Part shown: positions 1-12,250 of the stretch, in pieces
How positions within the stretch are numbered: position 1 is the stretch's first letter
Layout: each line of letters starts with the position of its first letter
NCBI GenBank assembly: GCA_028641055.1
Contig: CM054058.1
Coordinates: forward strand, 240,732,187-240,796,186
Reading direction: 5' to 3'
DNA length: 64,000 bases
Source: Alopecurus myosuroides
Lineage: Eukaryota > Streptophyta > Magnoliopsida > Poales > Poaceae
Translations under genes and position numbers: made by a program
Notes under the pieces: model-generated
The model's database searches: none
What the model was told of the DNA's origin: nothing
The model's input: only the letters and a program-made list of their open reading frames with translations

Positions 1-3000
1 CTGGCCTACCAGACCCATCTGATCTCTTAACCAGCTTATTCTTAAGCTCTTAATTTCGACTCCATCTAGTGAGATTATACCAGAATCAGGATCATAGAAA
101 CGCTCTAGTAAAGCAATTATGGTGGACTTGCCACTACCGCTCTCTCCAACGAGTGCTATGGTCTGTGGAAAAGGAAGGAACTGGTTACCACAGTCAATGA
201 TCTCATGTGAAATAAAGCAGCTGAAGGTTTGCTTATATGATAACACTGGAACTAGATACATCACCCGGTTCTAAGTATGTATATTCTTGGCTTTATGCCA
301 AGAGGTGGAAGTTAAAATTAGTTATCGAAATGGAAAACAATTGTGTGCAATGAAAATAAAGAAGGCAACAAAAAAGTTCAGATTATACCTTTCTGGAAGG
401 AATGTGCAACGTGAAGTCACTGAATATTTGGACATCAGGGCGTGATGGGTACTTGAAACTGACATTAGTGAAACTGATATCGCCGGTGACGTTTCCCAAC
501 AGCAGACCCTCATCGCTAATTGTATCGATTTTGGACTTCCGATCTAGAATACTGAAAACAGAAATGGCGGAATCCCTTGCCTTTGTTGCGTTAGATGCCA
601 ATGCACTTGCCTGTGAAACCCCCACAGCTGCTAAAACTAAAGCAAAGAAAACCTGAAGAAAATACAATGAATTTTTGATTATTAATAGAAGCTAATACAC
701 ATACAAAAATACTTACTTGGAATGATCTAGGAATTCTTACTTTGAAAACATCTGCAAAGGTAGTTTTTCCCTGACGTACAAACTGTGCACCGACATAGAA
801 AGATAGAGCATATGTAAGATACAAAACCAAGAATGAGAAACCAAAACCAAGTCCTCCAACGATTCCACTTCGAATTCCCTGTTTCCTTAAAGCTTCACAT
901 TTCTTGTTATATGTTGTAACTACTCTTTTCTCTGCGCAGAAAGATGCTATAGTTCTGATACTACCAACAGCATCAGTTGCAACTTGACTTGCTTCTTCAT
1001 ACATCTCCTGCATAATAATAAGATCACATTATCATGATAAGCGATTTATGTGTCTTTGAGATTGCTCATCCTGAATCAGTCAGGAAATGAATTTTAGAGT
1101 TTTCATGCATCACCTTAGCTTCTTCACTAAACCCCTTCAAGAACTTCACTTGAGCATAACCCTGTATACCCACTAAAGGAATGACACAAGTAATAACCAG
1201 TGCAAGCCTCCAGTCCGCTGTAAATGCTATGACAAAACCAGTGATTAGTGCAGCTGCAGACTGCACTATAACGGCTAGGTTATCTCCTACTAAGCGCCGG
1301 ACATTTAATGCATCAACTGAGAGCCGCGTACCAAGTGCCCCACTGTAAGTGATAAATCAGAATGTTAGTATTTGTGTTAGACATATATATATGAGAGAGA
1401 TAAATAATTAAGAGAACATCTAATATGATACCTGGAATTTGAGGGATTATCAAACCAAGCAACTTCTTGGCGTACAATATTTTGAAATGATAGAGTACGA
1501 ACACGCTCTATAAGCTTTCCACCAGCAATTCCAAACAAAAAATATTCTGCTGGGATTGAAATCAAAGCTGCAATCCCCAGAACAACACTTATCAGTGCCC
1601 AAAAGCTAGAATCTTTCCGCAGCTTGTCTGGTGGCTCGTAAAATGATTTTATAACGCCAGACATTAGTATGCCAAACAAAGGGAAAATGACTCCATGCAC
1701 CGATGCTGCTATAGAACCCAGCAGAAGAAATGGCACCTCTGGCTTGTTAAGATTAAAAAGACGTCTAATTGGTGCTTTCTTAATGGTCTTCCCATCGGGA
1801 AGGTCGTCTTTGTTCTGTTCGCCTGTGATTCCATCCTCATGCGACTCAACAGATAATCCCAAGGGATTCTTGAAGGAGTATCTGTTGCTATTGCCAAAAG
1901 AATCTTTAGTCATTGACCGTCTGATTGACAAACTGGTGCTTTTTGATGAGGAATTGAGCACTCCAGAATCTTTTATTTTACGCCTTTCATCACCATGAGT
2001 TTCTTGTAGTCGAATAAGCTGGGAGTAAGCTCCATTTGGATCCTTCACCAATGCATGATGAGTACCTGTACATATAGGATATGTTTATAATAGAAAATTT
2101 TCTAGAACGGGAAAAGTAATGTATATTCAAGAGATTCTAACCTTGTTCAACTATTTTCCCTTGACGAACAACTGTGATGCAGTCAACATTCCTTACGGTG
2201 CTTAACCGATGAGCAACAACGAGTGTGGTTCTTTGTACCATTATCCTATTGAGGGCCTCCTGAACTATCCTCTCAGAGTCCACATCCAATGCACTTGTTG
2301 CTTCATCTAGCAAAAGGATTTTTGGATCTTTAAGGATGGCCCTTGCAATTGCAATTCTTTGCTTTTGTCCTCCAGAAAGCAGAGTTCCACGCTGGCCAAC
2401 CAATGTATCATAGCCCTGTATGCAATGAAAATAGTGTCAGCTTAAATGTCAACAAGTTATTTGGAGCATTCAATTTATATTTAGCATACATTTGGTAACT
2501 TGTCGATGAAGTTTGCTGCATTTGCAAGCTCGGCTGCTCTCTTGATCTCTTCAAGTGTTGCATCTTCTTTACCATATATTATGTTATCTTTAATTGAGGT
2601 CATAAAGAGCAATGGTTCTTGGCTAACAAGACCAATCTTCCCTCTTATCCAATCAAGATTCAGATTCTTGATGTTGATTCCATCTATCAAAACTTCACCT
2701 GCCTGCGGATCATAGAATCTTTCAACTAGGCTGATAACAGTTGACTTGCCACTACCACTCTCTCCAACTATAGCCATTGTTGTTCCACTGGCTACTTTTA
2801 ATGACAATCCATCTAATATTAACTGCCCAGGTCTTGCAGGGTAGCGGAAGTACACATCCTTTAGCTCAACATCACCCTTGATATTTTCTAAAACCATGCC
2901 GCTTGTATCATTTGAATCTATCTCGGGTTTTCTCTCAATTGTTTCGAACAGTCTGTATGCTGCAGATTGACCTTCTGCAATTGCAGAAATGGATGGTGTT

Positions 3001-6000
3001 GCATTACCTAACGAACTGTTACAAACATTTGAGAATTGTCAGGTCTGGGGCATTAACATTCTATATGCAATGGTCATGTTTTTCTATTTGTTGACATGAA
3101 GAACAGTTTTCAATAACTACTAGTCTTACATATATGTATGATTTACTGAGAAAACAGAAGATGAAGATATATCGACGTAAATAGAAAAAATAGTGTTGCG
3201 GAGGGCTTGCAAGGTGGCTATCCCATGAATTATACCCATCAATTGGAATGTAAATCAACTGGCAATTTGATTCAAGTTCTTGTGTTGTACGTACATACAT
3301 GGCATGTAGTTACGGAAGCATCACTAAATTAGATCATGAGCATATGAAATATAACGTATTTATAACTTCTAGCTGAATACGTCGGCCAATCAGTAAAAAG
3401 ATCTTACATTTTTCACTGCCTTTTCTTGCATTTGTTTTACACCTACAATGATATTTCATATACCGTTTACTATCATTTTATCTTTGAACTTAGTGAATAA
3501 AGTTAGGATTATTGTTCATACTTAGCAGAAACAATGTAGTACATTGATTTTTTCTCGAATCAGAATTATAATAGTTTATATTCAGTATATAAGCTTGATC
3601 CTATCATATTATATTGGTCACAATTTTTAGTTCTCACCATCATTAAAATTATGTTAATTAAGACATAATTGATTGCAATCTGGGGTAACCTCAAAAATAT
3701 CTAGCAATTGTCGCTACTCCGCCTTGAGGGTGTAAAACTTGTAATTTACATCCTTGGTTCGAGATAATTCTTATGTTTAGATTGGGTTGATCTTCTTAGC
3801 AACCGAGATTTTTTCTTATGGCTTGAGGTAAAGTAGCGGGCTGGATCATTCTATTTTTCTTTTGATTTATGTAGAATTTCTATGTGTTTTTCTTTAGGAT
3901 AATTATTGGATTTCTTTTATCCTAAAAGGGAAGGTGGCACTTTGAATCTTGTGAGTTACTTGTATATTTATTTAAAAAATGCTAGTCTTAAGCCCAAGCA
4001 TTGCCAATTGAGTTATTTACCATCGAACGATAAATTGATTTCTGAAAGCACCTTAAAAGGAACATCAAACTACCACGTAAAGTTTCTTATAGAATTTACG
4101 GGAAAATATGTTTTCACATGGCATGCGTAAGAGAAAATAGGTGCTCTAGATTTTTAAAATACTATCATTTAATGTTTCATATTTACATTCACCCATTTAT
4201 TTATAGTACAATAAATTTATAGTTAGGTGCACTGGACCTCACTACTGTGCAAAAAAAAAAAAATTGCAATGTAAACATTTTGGAAACTCACGTTGCTCCA
4301 GTCAATACGGAAAACAGAACAGTGAGGATCTTCCCTCCGGTATAACCTTTGTCAATGATTAGCTTTCCACCATACCAGAAAGCTAGACCATAGCTGCTAA
4401 ATAAGATGCAAAAGACAGAGCCCATGCCAAATCCGTTGATAAGGCCTTCCTCAATAACAGTCTTGTAAGCCTTTTTAATGAAATTATTGTACATTGCTAT
4501 AGCTTTCTTCTCACCATTGAAGGATACAACCTGTTCAGATAGGAGTATATGATTTAAATTAACTGAGAAAATTGATATAATTTCGAATAACTGATATAAT
4601 TTGAACTCACTGTTCGTATTGATCCAATTGTCTGTTCAACTGTGTCTGCAGCATCACTATACGATGTTATTCTCTTGCTAGAAACCCGTGTTAACATCTG
4701 TGCCGATACTGCACCAGCGACCGCAACTAGTGGTAGTGATGTTAGCATGACAAGAGTCAGGAGCCAGCCTCTTGTGAATGCTATGATAAAACCACCAAAG
4801 AAGGCAGATGCAAGTTGTATAAGCTTCCCTGCCTGTAAATGAGAATGCATGAATGTCAGGAGCCGCAGCACTATGTGGACTCCTATAATGTATGAATTAC
4901 ACTTCTAAAAGTAACACAAAAACTTATGCAGTTGCGGGAAAAAAAATCTAAAAGTAAAAACGCTGACTCTTATCATTAACTTGTGGCTGTGGACAGTTCT
5001 ATGCACACCTCGAAATGTGATGGAAATATTATGTTTTAGTACCCGAAAGAAAGTATTACCTTCTCACCAAGAGCATCTTGAATTATGACTGTATCGTTCG
5101 ACATTCTAGAAACTGCTTCGCCGGTCGTCATCTCTGTGTCGAAGAATGCAATATCTTGCCTCAGAATTGATTTCAGGTAGAAAGAACGGATGCGGGCTGA
5201 CTGTCTTTCTCCGCCGTCGTCCAACATGACACCTCTGGGGAAAAAAATATGAAGAGTGAGCCTTTTTTTGATGATTAGGGAGCGAAAACCTTCCCGGTTC
5301 CATTGCATCAATGAAATGTTCGATTATTACGAATGCAATAGGTACTTCGCATGGGATGAATACATGACAATTGGCTGTGATTCTGATCAACGTATCTGCA
5401 TGTTCGTCGCTCAAGCGAGAACAAATTTGCGTGTCCTAGTTCTACGATGTTCAGTTACGAAAATCTTCAAGTCCAAGTATTACGCGTAAGTACTTTGGAA
5501 TCTTGATAAAGGAACTGGTGAAATAATATAGAAAGAACTGCTTAGCCAAATATGATTGCGCGTCACTGTTCATTTCGCTGGCCACTGCTTTTGTCAAATT
5601 CATATCTTTGAAACATGGTGAGGTTAATATTAGAATTTCAGACGCTTATAGAATACCAGCTCTCTCCATGGAGTTTTCACGGAGAAGGTTGTTTCCATGC
5701 GATATGTACCCTATAAATAACTCGGTTAACTATCCTCTGCAGTTTAGTTGTTTAGAAATGTTATATGCAGAATGTATAAACTCGTCGACTATTGCTTGAC
5801 ATCTAAAGCTTTTCTTGACAGGCAAAAGTAGCATGCATCCAGAGACTATGATGGAAATTCCACTTACGAAGAAAGGAAGCAACCGCCGTCGCAATGCCCA
5901 GATATATGAAGTCCAGAACAACCTGGAGAAATAACAACCGCTGCTAAGTCGGCTAGCTACTCTTTAGCTGAGGTGATCACTGTAAGCTGTGGCACGCACC

Positions 6001-6284
6001 TTGGTGACGGCGCGGAGGACGGTGCTGCTGGTGCTCTCGCCGAAGGAGTTGATTGTGTTTCCAAAGAGCACCGATATGAGGGGCTCCGAGATGCCGTTGC
6101 CCATCGCCCCCACCGTGCCGACCGCCATCAGCAGCACGTCGATGCGGTCGGCGTACCTGAACATGCCGAACAAGGACACCTTCTTCTTGGCGTCGTCCTT
6201 CTCCGGCCGGCCATCTTTTCCTCGCCCGCCGCCGCCGTGGCGTGCTCCTTCTCCATTGACATCTGCTGCTGCTGTCGCGTCCAT
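1..6284 (-). CDS. ABCB (MDR/P-glycoprotein) full transporter, 12 exons, 3' end outside window
   Basis: Membrane ATP-driven exporter; the plant ABCB4/ABCB11-like group includes auxin and alkaloid transporters, but the substrate here cannot be told. Exons read on the minus strand: 6284-6000, 5922-5868, 5234-5060, 4832-4611, 4530-4292, 3015-2490, 2415-2142, 2065-1432, 1342-1114, 1007-741, 652-389 and 162 to beyond 1. All have GT/AG borders and matching phases except exon 3. Order: basic N-terminus, membrane domain 1, ATP-binding domain 1 (Walker [10 protein letters not shown] near residue 410, LSGGQKQR near 513, [11 protein letters not shown] near 531), charged linker, membrane domain 2, then Walker A of ATP-binding domain 2 near residue 1062. 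About 1,110 codons lie in the window; the family usually has 1,250-1,300. The start is the first ATG after a TATA box. Exon 3 has an apparent 1-bp deletion, so this may be a recent pseudogene or may use a shifted acceptor. Family call very sure; activity unsure. Confidence 0.93.
5060..5234 (-). other. ABCB exon 3 with apparent 1-bp deletion and two acceptors 2 nt apart
   Basis: Exon 2 ends in phase 1 (CTT C before GTAAGT). Using the strong acceptor CCCCAG (exon start 5234), the reading begins Q-V-S-C-W-T as in the family, but one base is missing before the G-E-R-Q motif, so the frame is lost (175 bp where 176 would fit). A second AG two bases further (exon start 5232) restores the frame exactly. 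It then replaces the conserved Q-V-S-C-W-T segment with R-V-M-L-D-D. All later exons fit the restored phase. This lies at the end of a predicted membrane segment of membrane domain 1. Confidence 0.8.
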
Positions 6285-6378
6285 TTCCCGGCAGGTTTGG
6301 TGATGTGCTGGACCGACGAGTCCGGGCGCGGTGCGTTGGTGTGTGTAGTTCCTGTCCCCGGGGAGTGGTGGGGGGCAC

Positions 6379-6386
6379 TATTTATA
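6379..6386 (-). promoter_or_regulatory. TATA box of the ABCB gene
   Basis: The minus strand reads TATAAATA, about 95 bp upstream of the ABCB start codon and in a GC-rich stretch. Spacing and consensus fit a plant core promoter with a 5' leader of about 60 bp. It supports 6284 as the true start. Confidence 0.7.
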
Positions 6387-6553
6387 CGCACTCGGCCGGC
6401 CTCCCGAAGTGCTCTGACGGCTTGCTAGTTGCTGGGTGCTCGGAAGCTGGAAGCGACCGGGAAAGTTTGCGATGGGAAAAGGCAGGCGCACACACGGACG
6501 GACGAACGCTGCGCGCGGATTATTATGTTGGTGTCATGACATGTGATTACGGG

Positions 6554-6804
6554 AAGATTCAGAACTACTCCCTCCGTATCGAAATATAAGATGTTTTAGC
6601 ATTTCCTAGACAGTATGTATCTAGACATGTTTTAGTGTAAGATGCATATGAACCTACACACTAAAACATGTCTAGATACATTATATTTACAAAATGCTAA
6701 AACATCTTATATTTTGATATGGAGCGAGTAATACAAGTACATGTGCAACAAGTCAGGTGCAAGATTCAGAACTAATACAAGTACAGGCGCAACCAAGTCA
6801 GTGC
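6554..6804. repeat. Short tandem duplication, one copy split by the MITE
   Basis: One unit begins AAGATTCAGAAC-TA at 6554-6567, is interrupted by the MITE, and resumes ATACAAGTAC at 6731 through 6760. The second unit, 6761-6804, reads AAGATTCAGAAC-TA-ATACAAGTAC with no insertion, so it preserves the pre-insertion site. The units differ at a few bases near their 3' ends. Confidence 0.85.
6568..6728. mobile_element. Stowaway MITE (mariner-type), 161 bp
   Basis: It starts CTCCCTCCGTATC and ends with the near-exact complement (GATATGGAGCGAG), flanked by TA at 6566-6567 and 6729-6730. Nearly the whole element is one long palindrome, with arms meeting around 6650, and would fold into a hairpin. 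It is non-coding and was moved by a mariner transposase in trans. It sits about 290 bp upstream of the ABCB start codon, so it could affect that promoter. Confidence 0.92.
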
Positions 6805-7704
6805 AACGTGTGTAGTCTCTCCTAGCTTTCCTGTGCGCGGTCGATCGGTCAGATGGATTGCGTTTCTCTCGTGATCTCCTCGCAGCATGCGCTAGCTTGG
6901 CTAGCTGGGCTCTCTGAGGTTCACTGATAATTGTTCTCCCGGGCGGAAATGAGTGGACAGACGTAAAGCTGACATGACTATCGAATATAGATTATACTTA
7001 CTTCAAAAAGGACTAATGGGGATATATTCTTGGAAAATATTTGAAGCTCTGTACAGTAGTGATTGTTCTTTGCATCGTCCGTGTAAAGAGATGGACAGAG
7101 ATGGGCGTTCCCCGTTGCAGACTAGTCAGCACAGCGTCTCCACCGCAGACGACACTCGTGTTTACTTTTAACCGTGCCTTCATCTGCAAGGTGGCGTACG
7201 TGGACAATTCGTGGAGCTTTTTTTGGCGGCTCGTGAGAGCGGAGGAACACACGGACACGGACGGCAGGCGTTCCTTGGGTGCCAAGCATGCACAGCGTGT
7301 GGTCTCTTCCTATCTGCTCGGGGACCGGGAGAAAGGTCCGTAATTTAGTCCACGCGAGAGTTCGTTCCTCACTTTTGGACCTCAGCGTAGCTGATTGTTC
7401 AACGGCAGATCAGCATCTTGTTCCGCAAGCTGGAGCATGTTGGCGCATCCTGCACCTGACACAGCGTTTCAACAAGTTTGTTCCGCAAGATTGTTATCCG
7501 AAAGAGTGAGAACAAATACTGTACCAATTAGGTCATCTCTTGGTTAACTTGTTGGTAAAATTAGCCATGCCATCAAACAACGTATTTTACAACCACTTCA
7601 ATAGTGTATGTAGTTTGTCTAATGGAAGGTGAGAGAATGCACAATCCTCTCTCGTTCTACTTTGCAGTTAGTGTAAGGGCTATATGACAAATCTGATAAA
7701 ATTG
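6805..7704. other. Intergenic DNA with no recognised gene
   Basis: I see no open frame with protein-like composition, no RNA gene and no repeat in this stretch between the MITE and the next element. It may hold distal promoter elements of the ABCB gene, but none can be named. Confidence 0.5.
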
Positions 7705-7968
7705 TACTCCCTCCGTATCAAATTAAAAGACGTTTTGGGATTTGAAGAGCACATTTCGTCACGTTACGAAATTTTGGTAGTTTCCAATTTTGTCCCTCCA
7801 CACCGACCGGTTTGGTCGCACCCACATCACTCTCTAGTCTCTCCCGCATCCCTCTGGCTCCGCATCTCGCTCTCTCCTGTCGCCGCCCTTTCCTCTGCCT
7901 CTCTCCCGTCGCCGCCCTCTCCTTATCTCTCCCGTCGCCGTCCTCTCCTTCTCTCTCTCCCGTCGTCG

Positions 7969-8075
<107 letters not shown>

Positions 8076-8596
8076 GTGCTCCCCGTCTGTGGCACAGTGA
8101 AAGATTCGAGTTTTTATTTGCCAGGGAATCCCCTTTCCTCGTCGGGTTCTCCTTAACGGGCATCCTCATCACCGTAAAGCTCACCGACGGCTTCACCTGC
8201 GTCTGCTCGCCGTTGTGTTGCCTCTGCGCGTTGGAGCGCGAGATCTGGTGGGTACACCGGGAGGCTCACGATCCACCTGAAGAGCCAGCTGGTGAGCCTC
8301 TTGATACATACATGGCTTCCTGTCAAATGTTCTCTCTACGGGTGGCCCCCCCTCTCCCGCTCCCGCTCCCTCCGCCACCCTGCAACGGCGAGACCGCACA
8401 GTCCGGCGGCCATGCCTCCCTCCTCCCGCCACAGTCTGCTCCCCTTTACCGGCTGCCACCGGCACGGCTGGCGTACTCCATCGGCTACGACGCTGCCTCG
8501 CAGCATATCCTGCTACGATCATTGGGAATCTCAGCCAGCCAAGCACCACTCTGTTGCGCCATACCTCAGTTTCGCGTAGGCCTTCCGGTTTTCTCC

Positions 8597-10279
8597 ATGG
8601 CTGTATCCGTCTCTGAAACCTCTATCCCTTTCGATGAGCTACTCATGGCCGTGCTTCTTCAAGCTTGCTTTGCGGTTCCGGCAAACTCCCTTGGGGTGCA
8701 ACGCATTGCCCACCTTTCCTTCCATTTCTCCGTTCCCTCGCTACTTTCGATTGACGACGTCCTTCGGTCCTCGCTTCCCGGCGGCCTCCCTTTCAAGCTG
8801 CTCTTCCAGCGGGATGGGCCGCTGCGGCTGCCAACCCTGCCACACAGAGACTGGAAGGAGGCGGCAGCACGCTCAGCGGGGCGGCGCGGCAACCGCAACG
8901 TGGCCTCGCTGACCTCGACAGCAAGCTACGCTCTCGACGCAGGGTCTGATGACCTTGCGGCCTCGGATTTGTTGCCATCGCTTCCGCTCCGTGAAGTGAA
9001 GACGACGGCTGTCCCCGTGCAGCTGCGAGACGGCCAGGAGGATCTCGAAGAAGGAGAATTCCGCAGAGCTGCTGAATCAACTTCGACTCTGGGGCCGAAG
9101 CTTCTGCATGCCCCGGCCAAGGTAAGCCGTTTTCGGCCTCGTTCTGCCTTTCGAAACCTCGTTTTGCAGAACTACCACTCAGATGTTGTCCACCCACTTT
9201 TCAACATTGCTTCTTCTACCCCTCGAGCTTCCCTCTGGATTTGCTTTTCTTCAGTTTCGATCAAAACTTCTGTGCTTTTTATTAAAAATACCCTAGACTT
9301 CCTACTCTCGGCGGACGATTCTTTCTCTGTTCGATCCCTCTCGGCATCCTTGTTCTTCACGCAGGTAGCCTCTTCGCACGTTCAGCAAGAAATCTGCCTC
9401 AAATCCCCTTTGCCTCTCCCTGGAGCAACTCTGTTCTTCTTCCAAGATCAGCTACAGGCGCGGCGTTTTCAAATTTCAAACGGTCATGTGGGCCCGCCTA
9501 GCGGCCCGCTGCCGCAGCCAAAAAAACGCAAATACCCCCCCCCCTCTGTGCTGGGCCCTTTCCCAGGGCACCGCCCAAACGTGGGTAGACCACAGCGGGT
9601 CAATCTGCCCCTAGATGCTACGAAGGTCTCACGACACGACGGCGGCGTTTACTGCGCGGATAATTGTGATAGACGGGCCCACGAGCTGTCGCTCGAGTCT
9701 CCTCCGCCTGGGACGCAAGTGGAATCTATTTATGGTAAGTTTTCCGCACGCGACCTGCACCCAATTTCTTCCCTGGCGCGCGGAACAATCGACGAGGACA
9801 ACTCCCTCCCTGTCGCCTGCCTTAACACTCCTCCTTCGCGCGGCTGTCTGTCCTTGGACGTAGACCACGAGCTAACACTCGACTTGGACCAGGTCCACCC
9901 CAACACACAAGGTGCACCGGTGCACGAAGCCTTGATCACTGCATGCATGCAGCCGTCCCTCGACGCCATCGAGTACCCCCCCTCTCCCCCTCCGGCGTTA
10001 TGGACTGCCCTCGCCTCCCGACAGAACCCAGGTCACATCGCCGGCCGGGTCTGCTCCGTCTTCAACGCCGTTCAGAAACGCCCTCCTAGCGCAACCAAAG
10101 GCCAATCCCACTGGACGACCATCGCCTCCCCGCCACCATTTAAATACCTCCTCAAGCTACCCAGCTCTCTCACCTTCACGCATGCCGTGGTGCTTTCGGT
10201 GCCTAGCCACAGATCACTTCGTCGACTCCTGCAGGGACCCCGTCCGCTGCGCTCGCTGCGGCGTCTCCGGGCACCGTAG
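8597..10279 (+). CDS. Long open frame in the LINE 5' region, function unknown
   Basis: A frame of about 560 codons from the ATG at 8597 stays open through the GC-rich 5' part of the LINE and overlaps the start of ORF1 in another frame. The first 100 or so residues have a protein-like mix of hydrophobic and charged residues. Later parts are proline- and serine-rich and look like read-through of a stop-poor leader. It could be the N-terminal part of ORF1 (displaced by a frameshift near 10160), a separate upstream ORF, or chance. The frame also continues leftward past the LINE border to 8213, which is coincidental. Confidence 0.3.
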   Translation: MAVSVSETSIPFDELLMAVLLQACFAVPANSLGVQRIAHLSFHFSVPSLLSIDDVLRSSLPGGLPFKLLFQRDGPLRLPTLPHRDWKEAAARSAGRRGNRNVASLTSTASYALDAGSDDLAASDLLPSLPLREVKTTAVPVQLRDGQEDLEEGEFRRAAESTSTLGPKLLHAPAKVSRFRPRSAFRNLVLQNYHSDVVHPLFNIASSTPRASLWICFSSVSIKTSVLFIKNTLDFLLSADDSFSVRSLSASLFFTQVASSHVQQEICLKSPLPLPGATLFFFQDQLQARRFQISNGHVGPPSGPLPQPKKRKYPPPSVLGPFPGHRPNVGRPQRVNLPLDATKVSRHDGGVYCADNCDRRAHELSLESPPPGTQVESIYGKFSARDLHPISSLARGTIDEDNSLPVACLNTPPSRGCLSLDVDHELTLDLDQVHPNTQGAPVHEALITACMQPSLDAIEYPPSPPPALWTALASRQNPGHIAGRVCSVFNAVQKRPPSATKGQSHWTTIASPPPFKYLLKLPSSLTFTHAVVLSVPSHRSLRRLLQGPRPLRSLRRLRAP

Positions 10280-11953
10280 CCACAGCTGCACTAGCACGAA
10301 CCCTCTTGCTCTCCGTCAGCCTCCGTTCTCCCTCGCCATGGCACCCCCCCAGCCACCTCCTTCCGTTGGCTCCGCTGCGCAGGCGATGCACGCGAACGTG
10401 CCTGCCATTGTCACCGCTCCGGCCGGCGAGATCTGGTTCGGCTCTTACAGGGTGCAGCTCGACGCTCCGTTTCCATCCATGGCGGCCGCGGTCACCCTCT
10501 CCAACTCCGCTGCGCACCCGATCGTGATCTCCTCCGACGACGACTCGGCGCCCGTGTCGCAACAGGCGGAAGCGACGAACGCCGATCCTTTCTCGGCTTC
10601 TCCGTGCCCGCGCTCCAACGACGAGATGGGGTACTCCGTCTCTGATGTGGAGAATGGGATCCTTCTCGGAGTGCCCGTTGCGCGTTTCGAGCGGCCGGAG
10701 AGTTCAGCGGAGGCTGCCGCACGGCTAGCGGGGCCCCCGCTTGACATCTTCGTCCCTGATGTGCTCGTCGTTGACACCGGGCGCTTCTTGTTCGCGGTTC
10801 TCGACCTGGCTGCGCCTGCGCCTTTCGACATCATCCGCCGCGCTGTTGAGGCGGCCACGTCTTCTGCGGTGTTCACGTTCGCCGCCTCCACCTACGGCGC
10901 GGCGCTCATGATCTTCGACGACGTCGAGGGCCGCGACTACGTCCACAGCCTGGCCTCGCTCCGCTTCTTGGACTTCGTCGTCACTCTCGTTCGGCCGGAG
11001 GAGACCGAGGACCGCTCCGTGACCACGTACGCGCGCATGGTGGAGCTCGCCGCCAACAACTTCCCGCTGGAGCTGTGGCATGAAGCTGGGGCCTCCTACG
11101 TCTTCAACCACGCCGGCAGGCTCTGCTGCGTCGACCGCTCGTGCTTCGATTCCTCCGATCGATCCTCCGTGCGAGATTTTGTGCAAATTAAAGCAAACGC
11201 GGCCATCCCCCCTCTCTCACGATCCACCTTCCTAGCAACGACACGGTTGTCGTCCACCTTCGCATCATCCAGTCGTGGGTGATCGGCATCGGCATGCCGC
11301 TCCACACCCCGGAGGGCACGCCCCCGCCATCTCCCCTGCGCCACCCCTCTCCGGTGGGAAACTCGGCGTTCTCCGCCGTCGTGCCGAGGGCGCGTGTCCA
11401 TGACGACAATCCCGAGCACGGAAACGACACAACGCCGACGGCCATCGCCCAGTCACCAGCCGACGCGCTGCGTGACATCGCGGACTTTACGGAGGAGGCG
11501 CACAACTCCGGGGCGGCGGCTGCGGAGGACGTGCTCACCCACACGGCGGACCTCGTCGAATCCATCCGGGGCCTCGCCGTCTCATCCTTCCACATCGGCG
11601 CTTCCTCCAACTCCTCGCCGGCGCACGAAAATGAGGCGCGCAAACGGCGCGTTCGCATCAAGCGCGCGAAGGACAGCGCCCAAAAACTCCGGCGAAGCCA
11701 CCGCATCGCTGCACGCGCGGAAGATAACTATATCGACATGTTGTCACAGGCCATTAACAAGAAGGCGCACGACCTGGACCTGGCGGCCATCTCCGAAGAC
11801 CTCGCAGCGGCCCTCTCCGAGTCCGGGCTATCCGATGCGCCTGGGGTCCCCTGCGACGACGCAGCGGCGCTGGTGGCTGTTGCCGTCGCCTGCGGAGCGG
11901 ATGAGGATGAGGCGAAGGCAATCGCCGACGGGGTGCCGCCATCCTCCCCATGA
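10182..11953 (+). pseudogene. LINE ORF1 (zinc-knuckle RNA-binding protein), frameshifted
   Basis: It begins with two CCHC-type knuckles (CFRCLATDHFVDSC, then CARCGVSGHRSHSC), the hallmark of plant L1 ORF1 proteins that bind element RNA. An acidic and alanine-rich middle follows. The frame breaks near 11210 and continues in another frame to the stop at 11953, with an Arg/Lys-rich stretch (KRRVRIKRAKDSAQKLRRSH) near the end. Two frames of about 340 and 240 codons are therefore one broken ORF. The true start may lie upstream of 10182. Confidence 0.75.
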
Positions 11954-12250
11954 TCGCATGCTCACATGCGCAGGCTTGCGGGCGCCCCCGCCACGTCGTT
12001 TCCTCGCTACGCCTGTCCCAGCGCTACGTCCCAGCGGCGCACCTTAGTGGCTTTTTGTTCTGCTTCCGCTCGTTTGCAATCTGGAGAGATGAGCCTGCCC
12101 AACGAACATCTCTTTACCTCTCTAGTTTTCAGATCCCTGTCAACGTTTATGTAAGGTTTTTAGATTTGAATCAAATGTTGGGCCCTTTGCGTTACGTCTG
12201 TCGCCCCCTTGCTGTTTCGGTTCTGCATTCTCGGTGTTCCACTCAACGTG

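Noticed and set aside
5973..6428. Plus-strand and alternative minus frames over ABCB exon 1
   Set aside because: Shadows of the real exon, which is fixed by the MDR family sequence and splice phase.
8213..8596. Upstream extension of the long frame in the LINE 5' region
   Set aside because: It crosses the LINE border at 8340 into unrelated DNA, so it cannot be part of the LINE protein.
10203..11706. Several long minus-strand frames opposite LINE ORF1
   Set aside because: GC-rich antisense shadows of ORF1 with low-complexity Arg/Gly/Ala composition and no motif.
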